Source of the DNA: Poa pratensis
Lineage: Eukaryota; Streptophyta; Magnoliopsida; Poales; Poaceae
NCBI GenBank assembly: GCA_947311845.1
Contig: CAMZMU010000080.1
Coordinates: 45,880,745 to 45,944,744, forward strand
Direction: 5' to 3'
DNA length: 64,000 nucleotides
Shown here: piece by piece, positions 23,001-33,081 of the stretch
Layout of the letters: the number at the start of each line of letters is the position of its first letter
Numbering within the stretch: position 1 is the stretch's first letter
Made by a program: the position numbers and the translations under genes
The notes under the pieces: generated by a model
Database searches by the model: none
What the model was told of the DNA's origin: nothing
Seen by the model: only the letters and a program-made list of their open reading frames with translations

Positions 23001-23305
23001 TCGTGATGCAGGACGTGCTGCGGTCTGTTCGCGGCTATGCGACCCGGGTTGCCAACATGGTTGACATCCGCAAGTTCTACAAGGAACACCCGGACCCGCA
23101 TGTTGCCGTTGCTGATCCCTCCTTGGCGATCCTGAAGCTTCCCGAGGCGAAGAAGGCGAAGCCGGAACCGACAAGCGCAGCCCCAAGGATGGCGGAGCCA
23201 GCCCCAAGAATGCCGGCGTCAGCCCCCAGGATCTCTCCACCAGCTCTACAAGGCGGCAATCCCTTAGACTTCCTCCTGCAAAGGCAGCACAAAACACTGC
23301 GTTAA
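20025..23305 (+). pseudogene. antisense multi-exon gene of the Tat element
   Basis: On the plus strand, opposite to gag-pol. The ATG at 20025 starts an Ala/Pro/Ser-rich leader. From about 20349 the product has the Transposase_28/'putative gypsy type transposon' block (PF04195): SLRGMSLPLSAFFLAVLSFYGLQPHNIAPNSI-type sequence (20481-20575), an FQALCEGYLGI segment, and a QPDWYPKIPY motif near 20730. Later exons (about 21507-21949, 22063-22198, 22286-22609, 22679 on) encode Lys/Glu-rich coiled coil. Introns with GT-AG ends appear at about 21186-21265, 21950-22062, 22199-22285 and 22610-22678. Several stops and shifts are present (near 20280, 20830 and 20938). It parallels the gene at 1144-4424. 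Function is unknown. Confidence 0.75.
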
Positions 23306-23801
23306 TCTGTTAACGCATAAAACTTTATTTTGGGTTGTAAATATTTATGGGCCAACTTTTATGCTACACTTGGCGGTAGGCTTACTTAAGTGGCCCGCCT
23401 TAATATGTATCTCGCCTGCATGTTTAGCTTTTTCATATGTTGGCGGAACCTCATCTTAGTTACTTTAGCTGAGCCAACCAGGTGCAATACCAACTAATTT
23501 AGACTCAGAGACCAAAGCCAGCATGTTGGTGCCAACGACATACTACTAGGCGACCCACACAAACAGACAGATAAGCATATTAGGCGGTGCAAAGATTGTT
23601 TGCGTTTTTAGCCGGCAGACGGCAAATGTCAAAAAGTTTGGACCTTAGCACGGAGCAAAACTTATTTTGTTTGGTAACTTTTATGACAACAGATATATGA
23701 TTGCGAGAAAAGACAAAAGATGGCATGATCCCAAAACTGAATGAGCAAACCACAGACTTTTATTTCATAATCATATAGTACTTATTACAATGTGGAAATT
23801 G
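23306..23801. other. non-coding spacer between antisense gene and integrase end
   Basis: AT-rich. Probably the 3' UTRs of the two convergent genes (antisense gene from the left, gag-pol from the right). No frame of note. Confidence 0.45.
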
Positions 23802-25101
23802 CTAAGTGTAAAAAGGACGTAGCTGCTCAATGTTCCAGGGTCGCTTGGTTTCTTCGTACTTGTCGTCAACCTTCCTTTTGCGCTTGCGACCTCGCTTCTT
23901 CTTGTATCCGTCACGTGCATCGACCAAGTAATAAGAACCATTGAGCAACACCTTACTGACCACAAAAGGTCCTTCCCAAGGCGGGGATAACTTATGCAAG
24001 CCCTTTCTATCTTGGATTAGGCGGAGAACCAGGTCACCCACTCTAAAACTTCTTTGCCTCACCCTTCTGCTGTGATAACGCCTCAAACTTTGCTGATAGA
24101 TGGCGGATCGCGCAAGGGCAACATCTCGTTCTTCATCAAGTAGGTCAAGGCCATCCTGTCTTGCATCTTCTGCGTCTCCTGGACGTAGGCTTGGATTCTG
24201 GGAGAATCGTACATCATGTCGGTTGGCAACACTGCTTCTGCGCCATAGACTAAGAAGAAAGGAGTAAACTTGGTTGATCTGTTTGGAGTTGTGCGTAAAC
24301 TCCAAAGGACAGACTGCAATTCATCCACCCAAGCCCCAGCCGCTCTGTGCAATGGTACTTCGAGACGTGGTTTGATTCCTTGTAGACTAAACCATTTGTA
24401 CGCTCTACTTGACCGTTTGCTGCGGATGCGCTACGGAGGCTAGATCTAGGCGGATACCATGCTTATAACAGTATTCCTCGACTTCGCCTTGCGACAAGTT
24501 AGTGCCATTGTCGGTGATAATGCTATGAGGCACCCCGAACCGAGAGATTATTCCCCACAGAAAGTTTGCGGCTGTGGCGCCGTCTAGCTTTTTGATAGGC
24601 TTAGCTTCAACCCATTTGGTAAACTTGTCTACAGCCACAAGTAAATGTGTGTAGCCACCAGGCGCCGTTTTAAACGGACCAACCATGTCCAAGCCCCAGA
24701 CTGCGAAAGGCCATGTGATGGGTATTGTTTTAAGCTCTTGAGCCGGCATGTGTGATTGTCTGGCATAAAGTTGGCAGCCCCTGCACCTTTTAACAATGTC
24801 TTCTGCATCTTGCTTGGCTGTCAACCAATAGAAACCTTGTCGGAAGGCTTTTGAAACAAGGGCGCGTGAGAAGCATGATGTCCACATACGCCGGCATGTA
24901 TCTCATCCAACATTCTCTGCCTTCTTCGGGCGAAATGCAGCGTTGGTAAACACCAGTGGTGCTACGCTTGTACAATTCACCTTTGATTATTGTAAATGCC
25001 TTGGCTCTTCTTATTATTTGCCTTTTCAAAACCTCATCATCCGGTAACTCCTGATTGATCAGGAAGTCCAAATATGGCGTCGTCCAATCCGGCTTTACCA
25101 A
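23802..25101 (-). pseudogene. Tat integrase, frame-broken
   Basis: Minus strand. From 25101 the N-terminal part lies ahead of the zinc-binding region. The frame shifts near 24880 into CRGCQLYARQ (the CC half of HHCC). The rve catalytic core (PF00665) follows with WGLDMVGPF (first Asp), SIITDNGTNL (second Asp) and the end of the core near 24410, where a stop replaces the usual NGQ-x-E region. After 24352 the frame continues with TPFFLVYGAEAVLP and, in another phase, with the C-terminal RSFRVGDLVLRLIQ and PPWEGPFVVSKV motifs, ending at 23802 with a basic tail and RPWNIEQLRPFY. No chromodomain is present, as expected for Tat. The enzyme would insert cDNA into the genome; at least three breaks disable it here. 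Confidence 0.85.
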
Positions 25102-26957
25102 GTAGACGGCATAGCTAGCACTATCAACTGGTTCTGCCGACTCTGGGTCAAGGAGGTCTGCTCCTTTAATTGACGGCTTGTGTAGGTGTTCCAGGAAAAC
25201 ATCTTTTGGTACCTTTTTGCGTTCAGACCCATTCTGGCAAGTGTATCTGCCGCCTCATTTTGAGTTCTTGGGATGTGGCGGACCTCGTAGCCTAGAAAAC
25301 ACTTGGCGAATTCGTCAACGGTAGCTCGATATGCCGCCATTGTTTCGCTCTTTGTGTCCCAAGTACCACGTATCTGTTGCGCCACCAAATCTGAATCTCC
25401 GTAGCAGAGGACACGTTGGACGCCAAGTTCCTTGGCAATGTGTAAACCATGAAGGAGAGCTTCGTATTCAGCAACATTATTAGTTGCCTTGAAGTGAATT
25501 TGTAACACATAACTAAGCTTGTCTCCTTGAGGGTTTCTTAAAACAATGCCAGCCCCCGAGCCCTGGAGCATTTTTGATCCATCAAAGTGCATGATCCAGT
25601 ATGCATCTTCAGGGAGAGGTACTTCGTCCATGGCCTCCGTCCAATCAGCTACGAAATCTGCTAAGGCTTGAGACTTAATGGCCGTTCTGGGCTTATACGA
25701 GATGTCGAAGGCGGCAAGTTCAATGCCCCATTTGGCAACGCGGCCTGTTGCATCTGTATTATTGATGATATCCCCCAGAGGTGCCTTGCTCACCACGGTT
25801 ATTGAATGTTCCTGGAAGTAGTGCCTTAACTTCCTGGCGGCGTAAAAAACACCGTAGACCAATTTCTGGTAATGCGGATAACGCTGTTTTGAGGCGGAAA
25901 ATACTTCACTGATGAAGTAAACCGGACGTTGTTCCGGCAAGTCTGAAATTTCCGTCTTGCGTTCCACAACCAGTACCACTAACAACTAAGTTAGTTGCGG
26001 CAATATAGAGCAGCATTGGTTCCTGCGAACGAGGAGCTGCCAAAATTGGAGCAGACGTTAACGCGTCCTTGAGTTGCTGCAAGGCGGCGTCTGTCCACTC
26101 GAAGTTGTCGGATTTCTTCAGAAGCCGGTAGAGAGGCAGTGCCTTCTCACCAAGACGGCTAATGAAACGACTGACGGCAGCCGCCGATCCGGCAAGTCGC
26201 TGCACGTCCTTCAGGTCCTTGGGCCTGGATATGTTGAGGATCGCTTTGATTTTTTCTGGATTCACTCTATCCCTCGTTCGGAAACGATAAAGCCAAGCAA
26301 TTTGCCGGCAGGAACCCCGAAGACGCATTTTTTCGGGTTGAGTTTCATCCTGTATACCCGGAGGCTATCAAAGGTTTCTCTCAAATCATCAAGCAAATCT
26401 GCCTTCTTTCTTGACATGACGGCAATGTCGTCAACATAGACGTGAACATTGCGGCCAATTTGCTCGTGAAGGCATCTTTGCATACACCGCTGATACGTTG
26501 CGCCGGCATTTTTTAGACCGAAGGGCATCGTGATGTAGCAGAAGGTCCCATAGGGTGTAGTGAACGCTGTTTTGATTTGGTCGGATTCTCGCATTTTGAT
26601 TTGGTGGTACCCGGAGTACGCATCCAAAAAGCACAGCAGCTCGGAGCCGGCTGTGGAGTCTATGACCTGATCTATACGAGGCAAAGCAAAGTGGTCCTTA
26701 GGACAGCACTTGTTCAAACCGGTATAATCAATGCACATTCTCATTTCCTTATTAGGTTTTGGAACCATTACAGGATTTGCCAACCAATCAGTGTGTACTA
26801 CCTCCCTAATGAACTTGGCTTCTTGCAACTTGATGATCTCCTTCCCTATTGCTGTCCGCTTCTTCTCACCGTAGCGTCTTATTCCTTGCTTCACTGGTTT
26901 GGCTCCTTCGTAGACGTTAAGAGAGTGCTCGGCAAGTTCCCTCGGGACACCTGGCAT
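25095..26957 (-). pseudogene. pol: Tat reverse transcriptase plus two RNase H domains
   Basis: Minus strand. The RT frame from 26957 has LDAYSGYHQI near residue 112 and the catalytic YVDD at residues 174-177. It ends at a premature stop at 26262, where one G is lost after RGIE. The next frame (26328-25906) covers the RT connection and start of RNase H. Another one-base shift near 25970 leads to the frame 25985-25095 with RPVYFISEVF, the end of the retroviral RNase H, then a second RNase H of archaeal type: MHFDGSKM (Asp), NNVAEYEALLHGL (Glu), GDSDLV (Asp) and NEAADTLARMG (Asp). Dual RNase H is characteristic of the Tat lineage. RT and RNase H copy the RNA and remove it. Confidence 0.9.
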
Positions 26958-27020
26958 GTCGGCTGATGACCATGCAAAGATGTCCTGATTCTCACGGAGG
27001 AACCTGACGAGCGCGCTTTC

Positions 27021-27802
27021 CTATTTGTCGTCCAAGCCAGCCCCTATGGTGACTTGCTTGGAGCTGTCACCTGGGACCAGATCCGCCTTCTTTGTGTCTT
27101 CGGACGCCTTGAAAGTGTTCTTTTGCTCAGCGGTCTTTACATGCTCCGGCAACTGTGATGTATCGAGCTCTTTCTTCAACATGGCTAACTCCTCTGCGTG
27201 GAGGACTGCCTCAGCGAAGGCGGCATTGCCACGCTCACACTCCTTTGCTTTCTTGAAGTTGCCACTGATGGTAATTGTACCATTGGGTCCCGGCATCTTC
27301 AGCTTGCTGTATATGTAACACGGGCGAGCCATGAATTTGGCGAAAGCTGGCCGTCCAAAAATGGCGTGGTAGGCACTTTTGAAGGGGACTACTTCGAACC
27401 TGAGATACTCCGAGCGGTAGTTTGTCTCAGGCCCAAAAGTAACCTCCAATCTGATGCTTCCCATTGACTTGCTTGCTTTCCCGGAACAATGCCATGAAAC
27501 TTGACTTTGCTATAGTCAAGCTGGCTTTCCGACAAGTTCATGCGCTTCAGAGTGTCCGCGTAGATGATGTTGAGGCTGCTGCCGCCATCCATCAACACCT
27601 TGGTGAGCCTGAAGTTATCGACAATTGGGTCGACGACAAGGGCGTATTTGCCGGGGTGAGGAACGTGATCTGGATGATCATCTCTATCCCAGTTATTGGC
27701 TCCTCTGACCAGTCTAGATACTGGGGAACGTCTGGTACTGTGGCGTTTAGCTCGCGCATCTCCGCCTTTTCTTCTTTTGCCGAAGGAGTGCCCAGGAAGC
27801 AC
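27021..27802 (-). pseudogene. Tat protease region
   Basis: Minus strand. The frame from 27802 contains KVLMDGGSSLNIIYADTL with the catalytic Asp in D-G-G-S-S, the usual form in Tat elements. A frame change near 27470 leads to 27464-27021, which has the second half of the retropepsin fold (AYHAIFGRPAFAKFMA) and then a Lys/Glu-rich linker to RT. The domain releases gag and pol products. The shift near 27470 breaks the polyprotein. Confidence 0.8.
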
Positions 27803-27845
27803 ACCAATTGGCCATGTACCTTGGGATATTTCCTTTCTTTGCGCA

Positions 27846-30151
27846 TCAGCTTGGGTTCCTCATCCTCGACATGGACATAGCCCCATCATCGTCTTCCTTC
27901 TTTGTCTTCTCAGCCTTTTTGCTCTTTTTTGATTTCCAGCCAACCTCGGGGTCTTCTTGAAGTCCTCCATGAACCGGCATTCCCCTAATGTGTGGTTGAC
28001 TTTGCCTAAGGACGCGTGGATTGGGCAGGCAAGGCTTTCGCCTGATCATACGTCAGGCGCTGCTTGCTGGAGCCGCCATCTTTACCCTTTCCTTTCCACT
28101 TGCGGTTGCTTTGCCTTCGAAGGCGGCGGCGACCTCGTTTGATGGTCCGGCTTTGTCATCCTGGGGAGCCTTGCGTTTGTGACTTGCTCGCCTGTTTGGC
28201 GCCATATCATGTGCGCCATCTCCATCGCGTGCATCGTCATCCGCCTGTGCGTACATGGCTGCTACTTCGAGCATGACTCCGAGATCCTTGACTTGCATGC
28301 GTACGAGCTTATGTCTGAGACTTGAGCCCTTCAGGAGGCCCGTGGTGAAGGCATGGATTGCTTGATTGTCGTCTACGTTCTCGCAGCTTGCCTTTGTTTG
28401 AATCCACCTTGCCAAGAAGCTTGTAGCTGTTTCATCTGGCTTTTGCACGCAACGAACCAAATCTGTGTATGTATTGGGTCGCTTGTACGTGCCTTGGAAG
28501 TGCTGCGTGAACACCTTTTCCATGTCATGCCAGCTATGAATGCTTTTCTCCGGCAAGTTTTCGATCCAGCTTCGGGCTGTCCCCTCCAACATGAGGGGAA
28601 GGAAGCGTGCGCGACGAGGCCATTGCCTCCGCAATTTCAACTGCCAGCGCGTAGTCCGACAACCATGAGTTTGGCTTGTCCGCTCCATTGTACCTTTGAT
28701 GAGTTTTTGACACTGATGTCATGTCTCTGGGTACTTGAACGTTGCGGATGGCTGGGCCAAAGCACTCAGGTCCTAGATAGGCATCTTGCTTTCCAGCCTT
28801 GATGTCATTGAGACGATGTCTCGCGTCTTGCGGACTGAGCTGTTTGCCAGATCTATCAGCATGGGCTCGTCCTGCGCTGCCCGGCTGTGCCTAGGCTCAT
28901 TGTTGTGTCCCCGGCTTCCGCCTTCGTGCCTGGGCACTGGTGGTGGGGACTGTGTGCGGTCCCTGCTTCTTCTTGGCGGCGGGGCATCGTCGCGGTTGCC
29001 GCCACTCCTTGGCGGCTGCTTGCTGCCCCTGCTTCCGCCTTCATCCCGCCTAGGCGGGGAGGTGAGGCCTTGCGCCTGTTGCCGGTCCTGGATGCCTCAT
29101 CACGCTGCCTTTGGAGGTGGTGATTTGCGTGGGTCTTTCTCCTTGTCCTTCCCTTTTCCGTGGCTACTGGAGCCGGACGGATCTTCTGGGTTGCCACCGG
29201 CCGCAGCTTTGCAAGCGTTGGATTTTGATTCCAACTTTCCTCCCCTTGCGTCCGCCATGTCGGCGCGAGAATCAGCACGGGCCTGCTGCTCTAGAGCTTT
29301 GTGAGCAAGGATCGATGCGTAGTAGATCTTCTCGTCCTTGTCATAGTCATCATTGTTGAGGATGTCCAAGGCGGCTGCAGTGTTGAGGACAGGTGTTGCG
29401 AGGATGACGTCCCCGTTCTTGTCCTTACGCTGCGGCGCTGTAGCCCACTCGAAACCAAGCTTTTGGGCAGGGGATTTGAAGGTGTCATGATCCCTGCCTT
29501 TCCTACCTCTCTTCTCCGCCACTTGTCCTGCCGGCTTGGGCAATGGGGTGGTGGTGAAAAGATTACGCTTGGGGTCGCACTTGGCAGTTATCTTGGCGTT
29601 TTCCTCCTTGGCTTCGTCGAGGAGGCTCTGGACCTCTGCTTGCTTGCTTTTGAGGTACTCAGTTTGCTCCACCAAGGTGTTCCGAAGTTTCTCCAAATCA
29701 GCCGGATTGGTTTTGTCGTTTACCGGCGTGTGAAGAACTTCCGCCAGAGCCGCCATGCTTCCTATCTTGCTGGGCTCGCCCTTCTCCAGATTTTCTTCTT
29801 TGGAGCCCCAGGAGGCTCTGGAAACTGTGGATCGGTTGCCGGGGTCCCCAGGTTGGCGGCGTCAGTTGCCGCCTTCTCTGAAGCTGCGCCGGTGACATCC
29901 GCCACAAAAACCTGCTGCATGTTGACGGAAGAGCCCGTAGCCGCCTCAGATGGCGGAGGATCAGGTGTAATAAAACACTGCTTGACCCGTTGCTCAAACA
30001 TGCTGGCAGAATCTTCTTCGGAATCAGAATCTACGTTGACGTGAACGGTAGATCTGGATCCGGCATCCGACATCGCATCATCCTGGAGTGCAGGAAGAAT
30101 AGATTCGGGATCTTGACTGTTGGGCTGGGAGTCTGATCCCAGTCCCGTCAT
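27846..30151 (-). pseudogene. gag: Tat gag region, in several frames
   Basis: Minus strand. The ATG at 30151 starts an acidic Ser/Asp-rich frame (to 29762). The next frame (29756-29100) is a charged helical part beginning with a coiled coil. A short low-complexity Arg/Gly/Ala part (29100-28700) is out of frame. The frame 28688-28053 carries the Retrotrans_gag core (PF03732): MLEGTARSWIENLPEKSIHSWHDM, then F-x-Q-H-F, and CVQKPDETATSFLARW with an AFTTGL motif. The last piece (28049-27846) has HTLGECRFMED-type sequence in place of a clear zinc knuckle. It encodes the particle protein; four or more frame breaks make it non-functional. Confidence 0.8.
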
Positions 30152-30459
30152 GCCGACAAAGTGTAGATCTGAATCTGCGGACTCCTCAGAGGAGGCAAAC
30201 TCAGATCCGTCTTGATTGTAGGGGGGTGGGATGGCGAATAAATTCGCGGCAACCCATACGCCTCAGAAGTGTAGCCGATGAACACATCGACGCCGCCAAA
30301 CGGCACAACTCCGCATCCGACAATGTAGTCGTCTGCGGGGATGTAGGACTCGTCGCAGCTGATGTAGTTGTCGCCGTAGCGAACAGCGCGGCCGACGGCG
30401 ATTGTTTCGCCGATGCCGCCAAGAGTTCCCGCCTGGAACGTGACGCCTGACGCCTTAGG

Positions 30460-30476
30460 CCCCACGGTGGGCGCCA
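30460..30476 (-). other. primer binding site of the Tat element
   Basis: On the minus strand TGGCGCCCACCGTGGGG starts two bases inside the 5' LTR. This PBS form is typical of grass Tat elements. Confidence 0.85.
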
Positions 30477-30478
30477 AC

Positions 30479-30996
30479 TGTCGTCGTATCGGCATCTTGG
30501 ATAGGAGACGGGGTCCTGCTAGCCGAGGGTGAACGTAGGGCAAGAAGGTGGACGTCGTCAAGGTCGGGATTGTACACGGCGGTTTACCCAGCTTCAGGCA
30601 CCACGGCGGTGGCGGTGCCCTACGTGCTGCTATAACTCACTATAAGGCAATATCGCCGTGAACAGGTTACAATGAGTTGGTGTATGAGAAATGTTGCCCT
30701 AAAGGCGTCCCGAGGTCCAGCTTATATAGGCGGCTGGACCTAGGGTTACAAGGTGATACGTATCCAGCAAGTATACGGAGTCCTAAACCTAGCCGGCAAG
30801 TATGCCGCCTTCCGTCTTGGTCTTGGTGGCTTCATGGGCTTCAGTCTTGGGCCTCCTCCTTGCCGGCATCCGCCTTCCTTGGTCGTCAGCTATCTGGGCC
30901 GCCCGGTAGGCAAAGCCTTCACCACCACTGCGGGCCACCCTGGACTAGCCGGATTGATCCATGCTGGTGATACCCCTAGTAGGTATATCCCCAACA
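30479..30996 (-). repeat. 5' LTR of the Tat element
   Basis: 518 bp, near-identical to 18969-19491. The element's promoter should lie here: on the minus strand a CTATATAAGCTGG motif at about 30717-30731 fits a TATA box. Confidence 0.95.
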
Positions 30997-31136
30997 ACCT
31001 TTGACCTCTACCTCCCTGAGTTCGATAAACCTTGGGTTACTCACTTAAGGGAAAATTGCTGCTGTCCTACAAACCTCTGCACTTGGAGGCCCAACAATGT
31101 CTACAAGAATAGAAGCGTGTAGTAGACATCAATGAC

Positions 31137-31215
31137 CTTGAGATTCTTGAGACAAATGTCGGATCGGGCACTCGGCAGTTTATAGTTACATGGAAGAATA
31201 ACCGTAAGCACAAAA
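31137..31215 (+). pseudogene. probable continuation of the FAR1/MULE remnant
   Basis: Directly after the right ATGAC duplication a frame reads NDLEILETNVGSGTRQF and then IVTWKNNRKHKNL. This fits the post-transposase region of FAR1-type proteins that should follow 17766. The reading is lost after about 31215. Recognition is by pattern only. Confidence 0.5.
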
Positions 31216-31284
31216 ATTTAAAAAAATTATGTCTTACATAACCACTGCACCCCAATGCTAAATCTAGAACTTACAAACACCGTT

Positions 31285-33081
31285 GTGGAAGATCTTGTGT
31301 TTGTCGATGATGTTGTCGGTGAAGCCTGTTGAAGATTCTCATGTCCACGCTGGGAGGTGAGAATGTTGCCGATTCCCTCATGAGGATCACTTGCATAATC
31401 CCTCTTCTAGTATCCACGCATCCACTGCGCCAATCCGTCAGCGCTCCGCCGTCTAGTACTCCGGCGCCAATGAAGAGAGACAGCCTTTCGGCGTAATATA
31501 GATGGTAAAGCCACAGAGGCAATTAGTGTGTCTCTCCCCATGTGGGGAGGAAGTATATATAGTGGGGAGGAGGGGAGGGTGCTTGGGGGAGGGATAAACC
31601 CCTCCCCTTGGTGCGCCGGCCCTAGGGCCGGCCGGATCCCCCTCCCAAGTCGGTTTGGGGGTAGTCCTTGTCCAACAAGGAATCCTCCCCCAAAACTTCC
31701 TTTTAAATATTTTCCTTTATCTCTTTAATTTAAATTGACTTTCCAAAAATAAATTTATTAAATACAAGGAAAAAGGTGGGGAGGTGGTGCGCCGCACCAA
31801 GTGGGCCCCAGGCCCATGCGGATGCACCACCATAGGTAGCGCAACCCTAGGGCACCCAGTGACCCCTCCGGTGCTCCCCCTTTCCTGGTTCTCCCCCGAA
31901 ACTCTTCCGGAACCAAATATACTCTATAGATAAAATCATTGACTCTATCCAATGATTTCAGAAACAATTCCCGACATCCAGAAACATCTCATGTTCGCTC
32001 ATAATTCTCTCTCAGGCTTTCAGCCCAATACCGACATTATATGCCTCTCATGACTTTACCGGAACACCTCCAATTCACATCGGAGTTGTTCCTGTGACAT
32101 CGGAGTGACTCCGACCACTTCTCATAACCACAATTACTACAAAATACTCTTAATAAATATTGACACAACTTAAGCATGTGACCTGGAAGGTTCGGTAACA
32201 CATAAACATGCCCGGAATACTTACCGGACAATAACCAGCATCGTGACCATAGACGTCCATATTGGCTCCCGTGTATTCACGAATTAACGATGGAACCTTT
32301 TGTGTTTCTCGTTGTGATAATCCCCTTTGCTACAAAATACCAATGATATCACGAGGTGAGACAATGTGCTCTACGTGATCAAACCATTCGATCACTACAC
32401 ATACAAAACTCGTTCCGATATCATTCTCGTTTTCTCATTTGTATCCCGAATGTCCTGGATAAAGCACACTGTGTCTGACCAGACGATGAGACGATTGGGT
32501 GGCATTGGTGATACTGAGAGGGCCCAGATGATATATCTTTCCATCGTCTGGAGGAGTAAGTACCATTCTTGAACAATCGCAGTTCCATTACACACTCTAA
32601 GGTTTACGCCCAAAAGCCACCGTCATAGTCTCCTTTTATGGCGCGACGTTTGATGACGATCAAAGTGTAAGGGCTGAGTGTGCGGCTACTAGATATTCTC
32701 ATGGTACAGGGATATAACTAACGAAAATTGTATAATCACTTGCTAGTTTAATCTTGGACGATTTGTCTCTAAGCAAGATCATAGAAATGAGTCGGTTTAG
32801 TACTATCGTCATTCCGACAATATACTCTTATAGTTGTATGACTTATACAAAGTCCATGATTAGGAAAACGTGATAATCTAACAACAAGACAAGCCAATCT
32901 TAGAGAGAAGATCAGGAACCCTTTGTTTTGTCTATACCTCTACACGTACTTTGGAGGTTTTCCTTTGAATACTCACTATTCAATTGCCAGAGCAGTTATA
33001 GCATAAAGATATAAACATTAATAATAAACTTGGAGGTAAATAATAACTCAATATTATTGTCCCAAGAGCATACCTCCAACA
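31285..33081 (-). mobile_element. copia-type LTR, probably solo, left end unresolved
   Basis: On the minus strand the right end starts TGTTGGAGGTATGCTCTTGG, close in style to the TGTTGGAA-TATGCCCTAGAG starts of Triticeae BARE1/WIS/Angela copia LTRs, and the size (about 1.8 kb) fits. Internal landmarks are an AGGATTCC-rich GC-poor block, a TATATATAG promoter-like motif (31554 region, plus-strand view) and TCCATCGTCTGGAGG near 32540. After 33081 the flank is CTATC. I could not find the same five bases near 31215-31285, so the left end may be mutated or deleted. No internal gag-pol is present. Confidence 0.6.

Larger units (their letters stand above)
18969..30996 (-). mobile_element. complete-length Tat-lineage Ty3/gypsy element, 12,028 bp
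   Basis: The minus-strand order is: 5' LTR (30996-30479), PBS (30476-30460), gag (about 30151-27850), protease (27802-27021), reverse transcriptase and RNase H (26957-25700), a second RNase H (25600-25200), integrase (25101-23802), an antisense gene on the plus strand (20025-23305), PPT and 3' LTR (19491-18969). A perfect 5-bp duplication ACCTT flanks it (18964-18968, 30997-31001). The second RNase H and the antisense gene place it in the Tat lineage. The LTRs are almost identical, so the insertion is recent, yet every coding region has frameshifts or stops. Confidence 0.95.
17767..31131 (-). mobile_element. solo LTR (Triticeae gypsy type), split by a nested Tat element
   Basis: Without the 12-kb insert (18969-30996 plus one copy of the ACCTT duplication) this is a solo LTR of about 1.33 kb. 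On the minus strand it starts TGATGTCTACTACACGC and ends ...GACGTATTA. The flanks are ATGAC on both sides (17762-17766 and 31132-31136). The terminal TG on the plus-strand left end has become TA, so a search for TG..CA ends would miss it. The start with GTCTAC and the CCTCCAAGTGCAGAGG segment are familiar from very abundant Triticeae gypsy LTRs (Sabrina/WHAM-like; from memory). It interrupts the FAR1/MULE remnant. Confidence 0.88.

Noticed and set aside
31528..32572. Several 60-80 codon frames in the copia-type LTR
   Set aside because: No start context, no domain, frames on both strands, and the whole stretch reads as an LTR.
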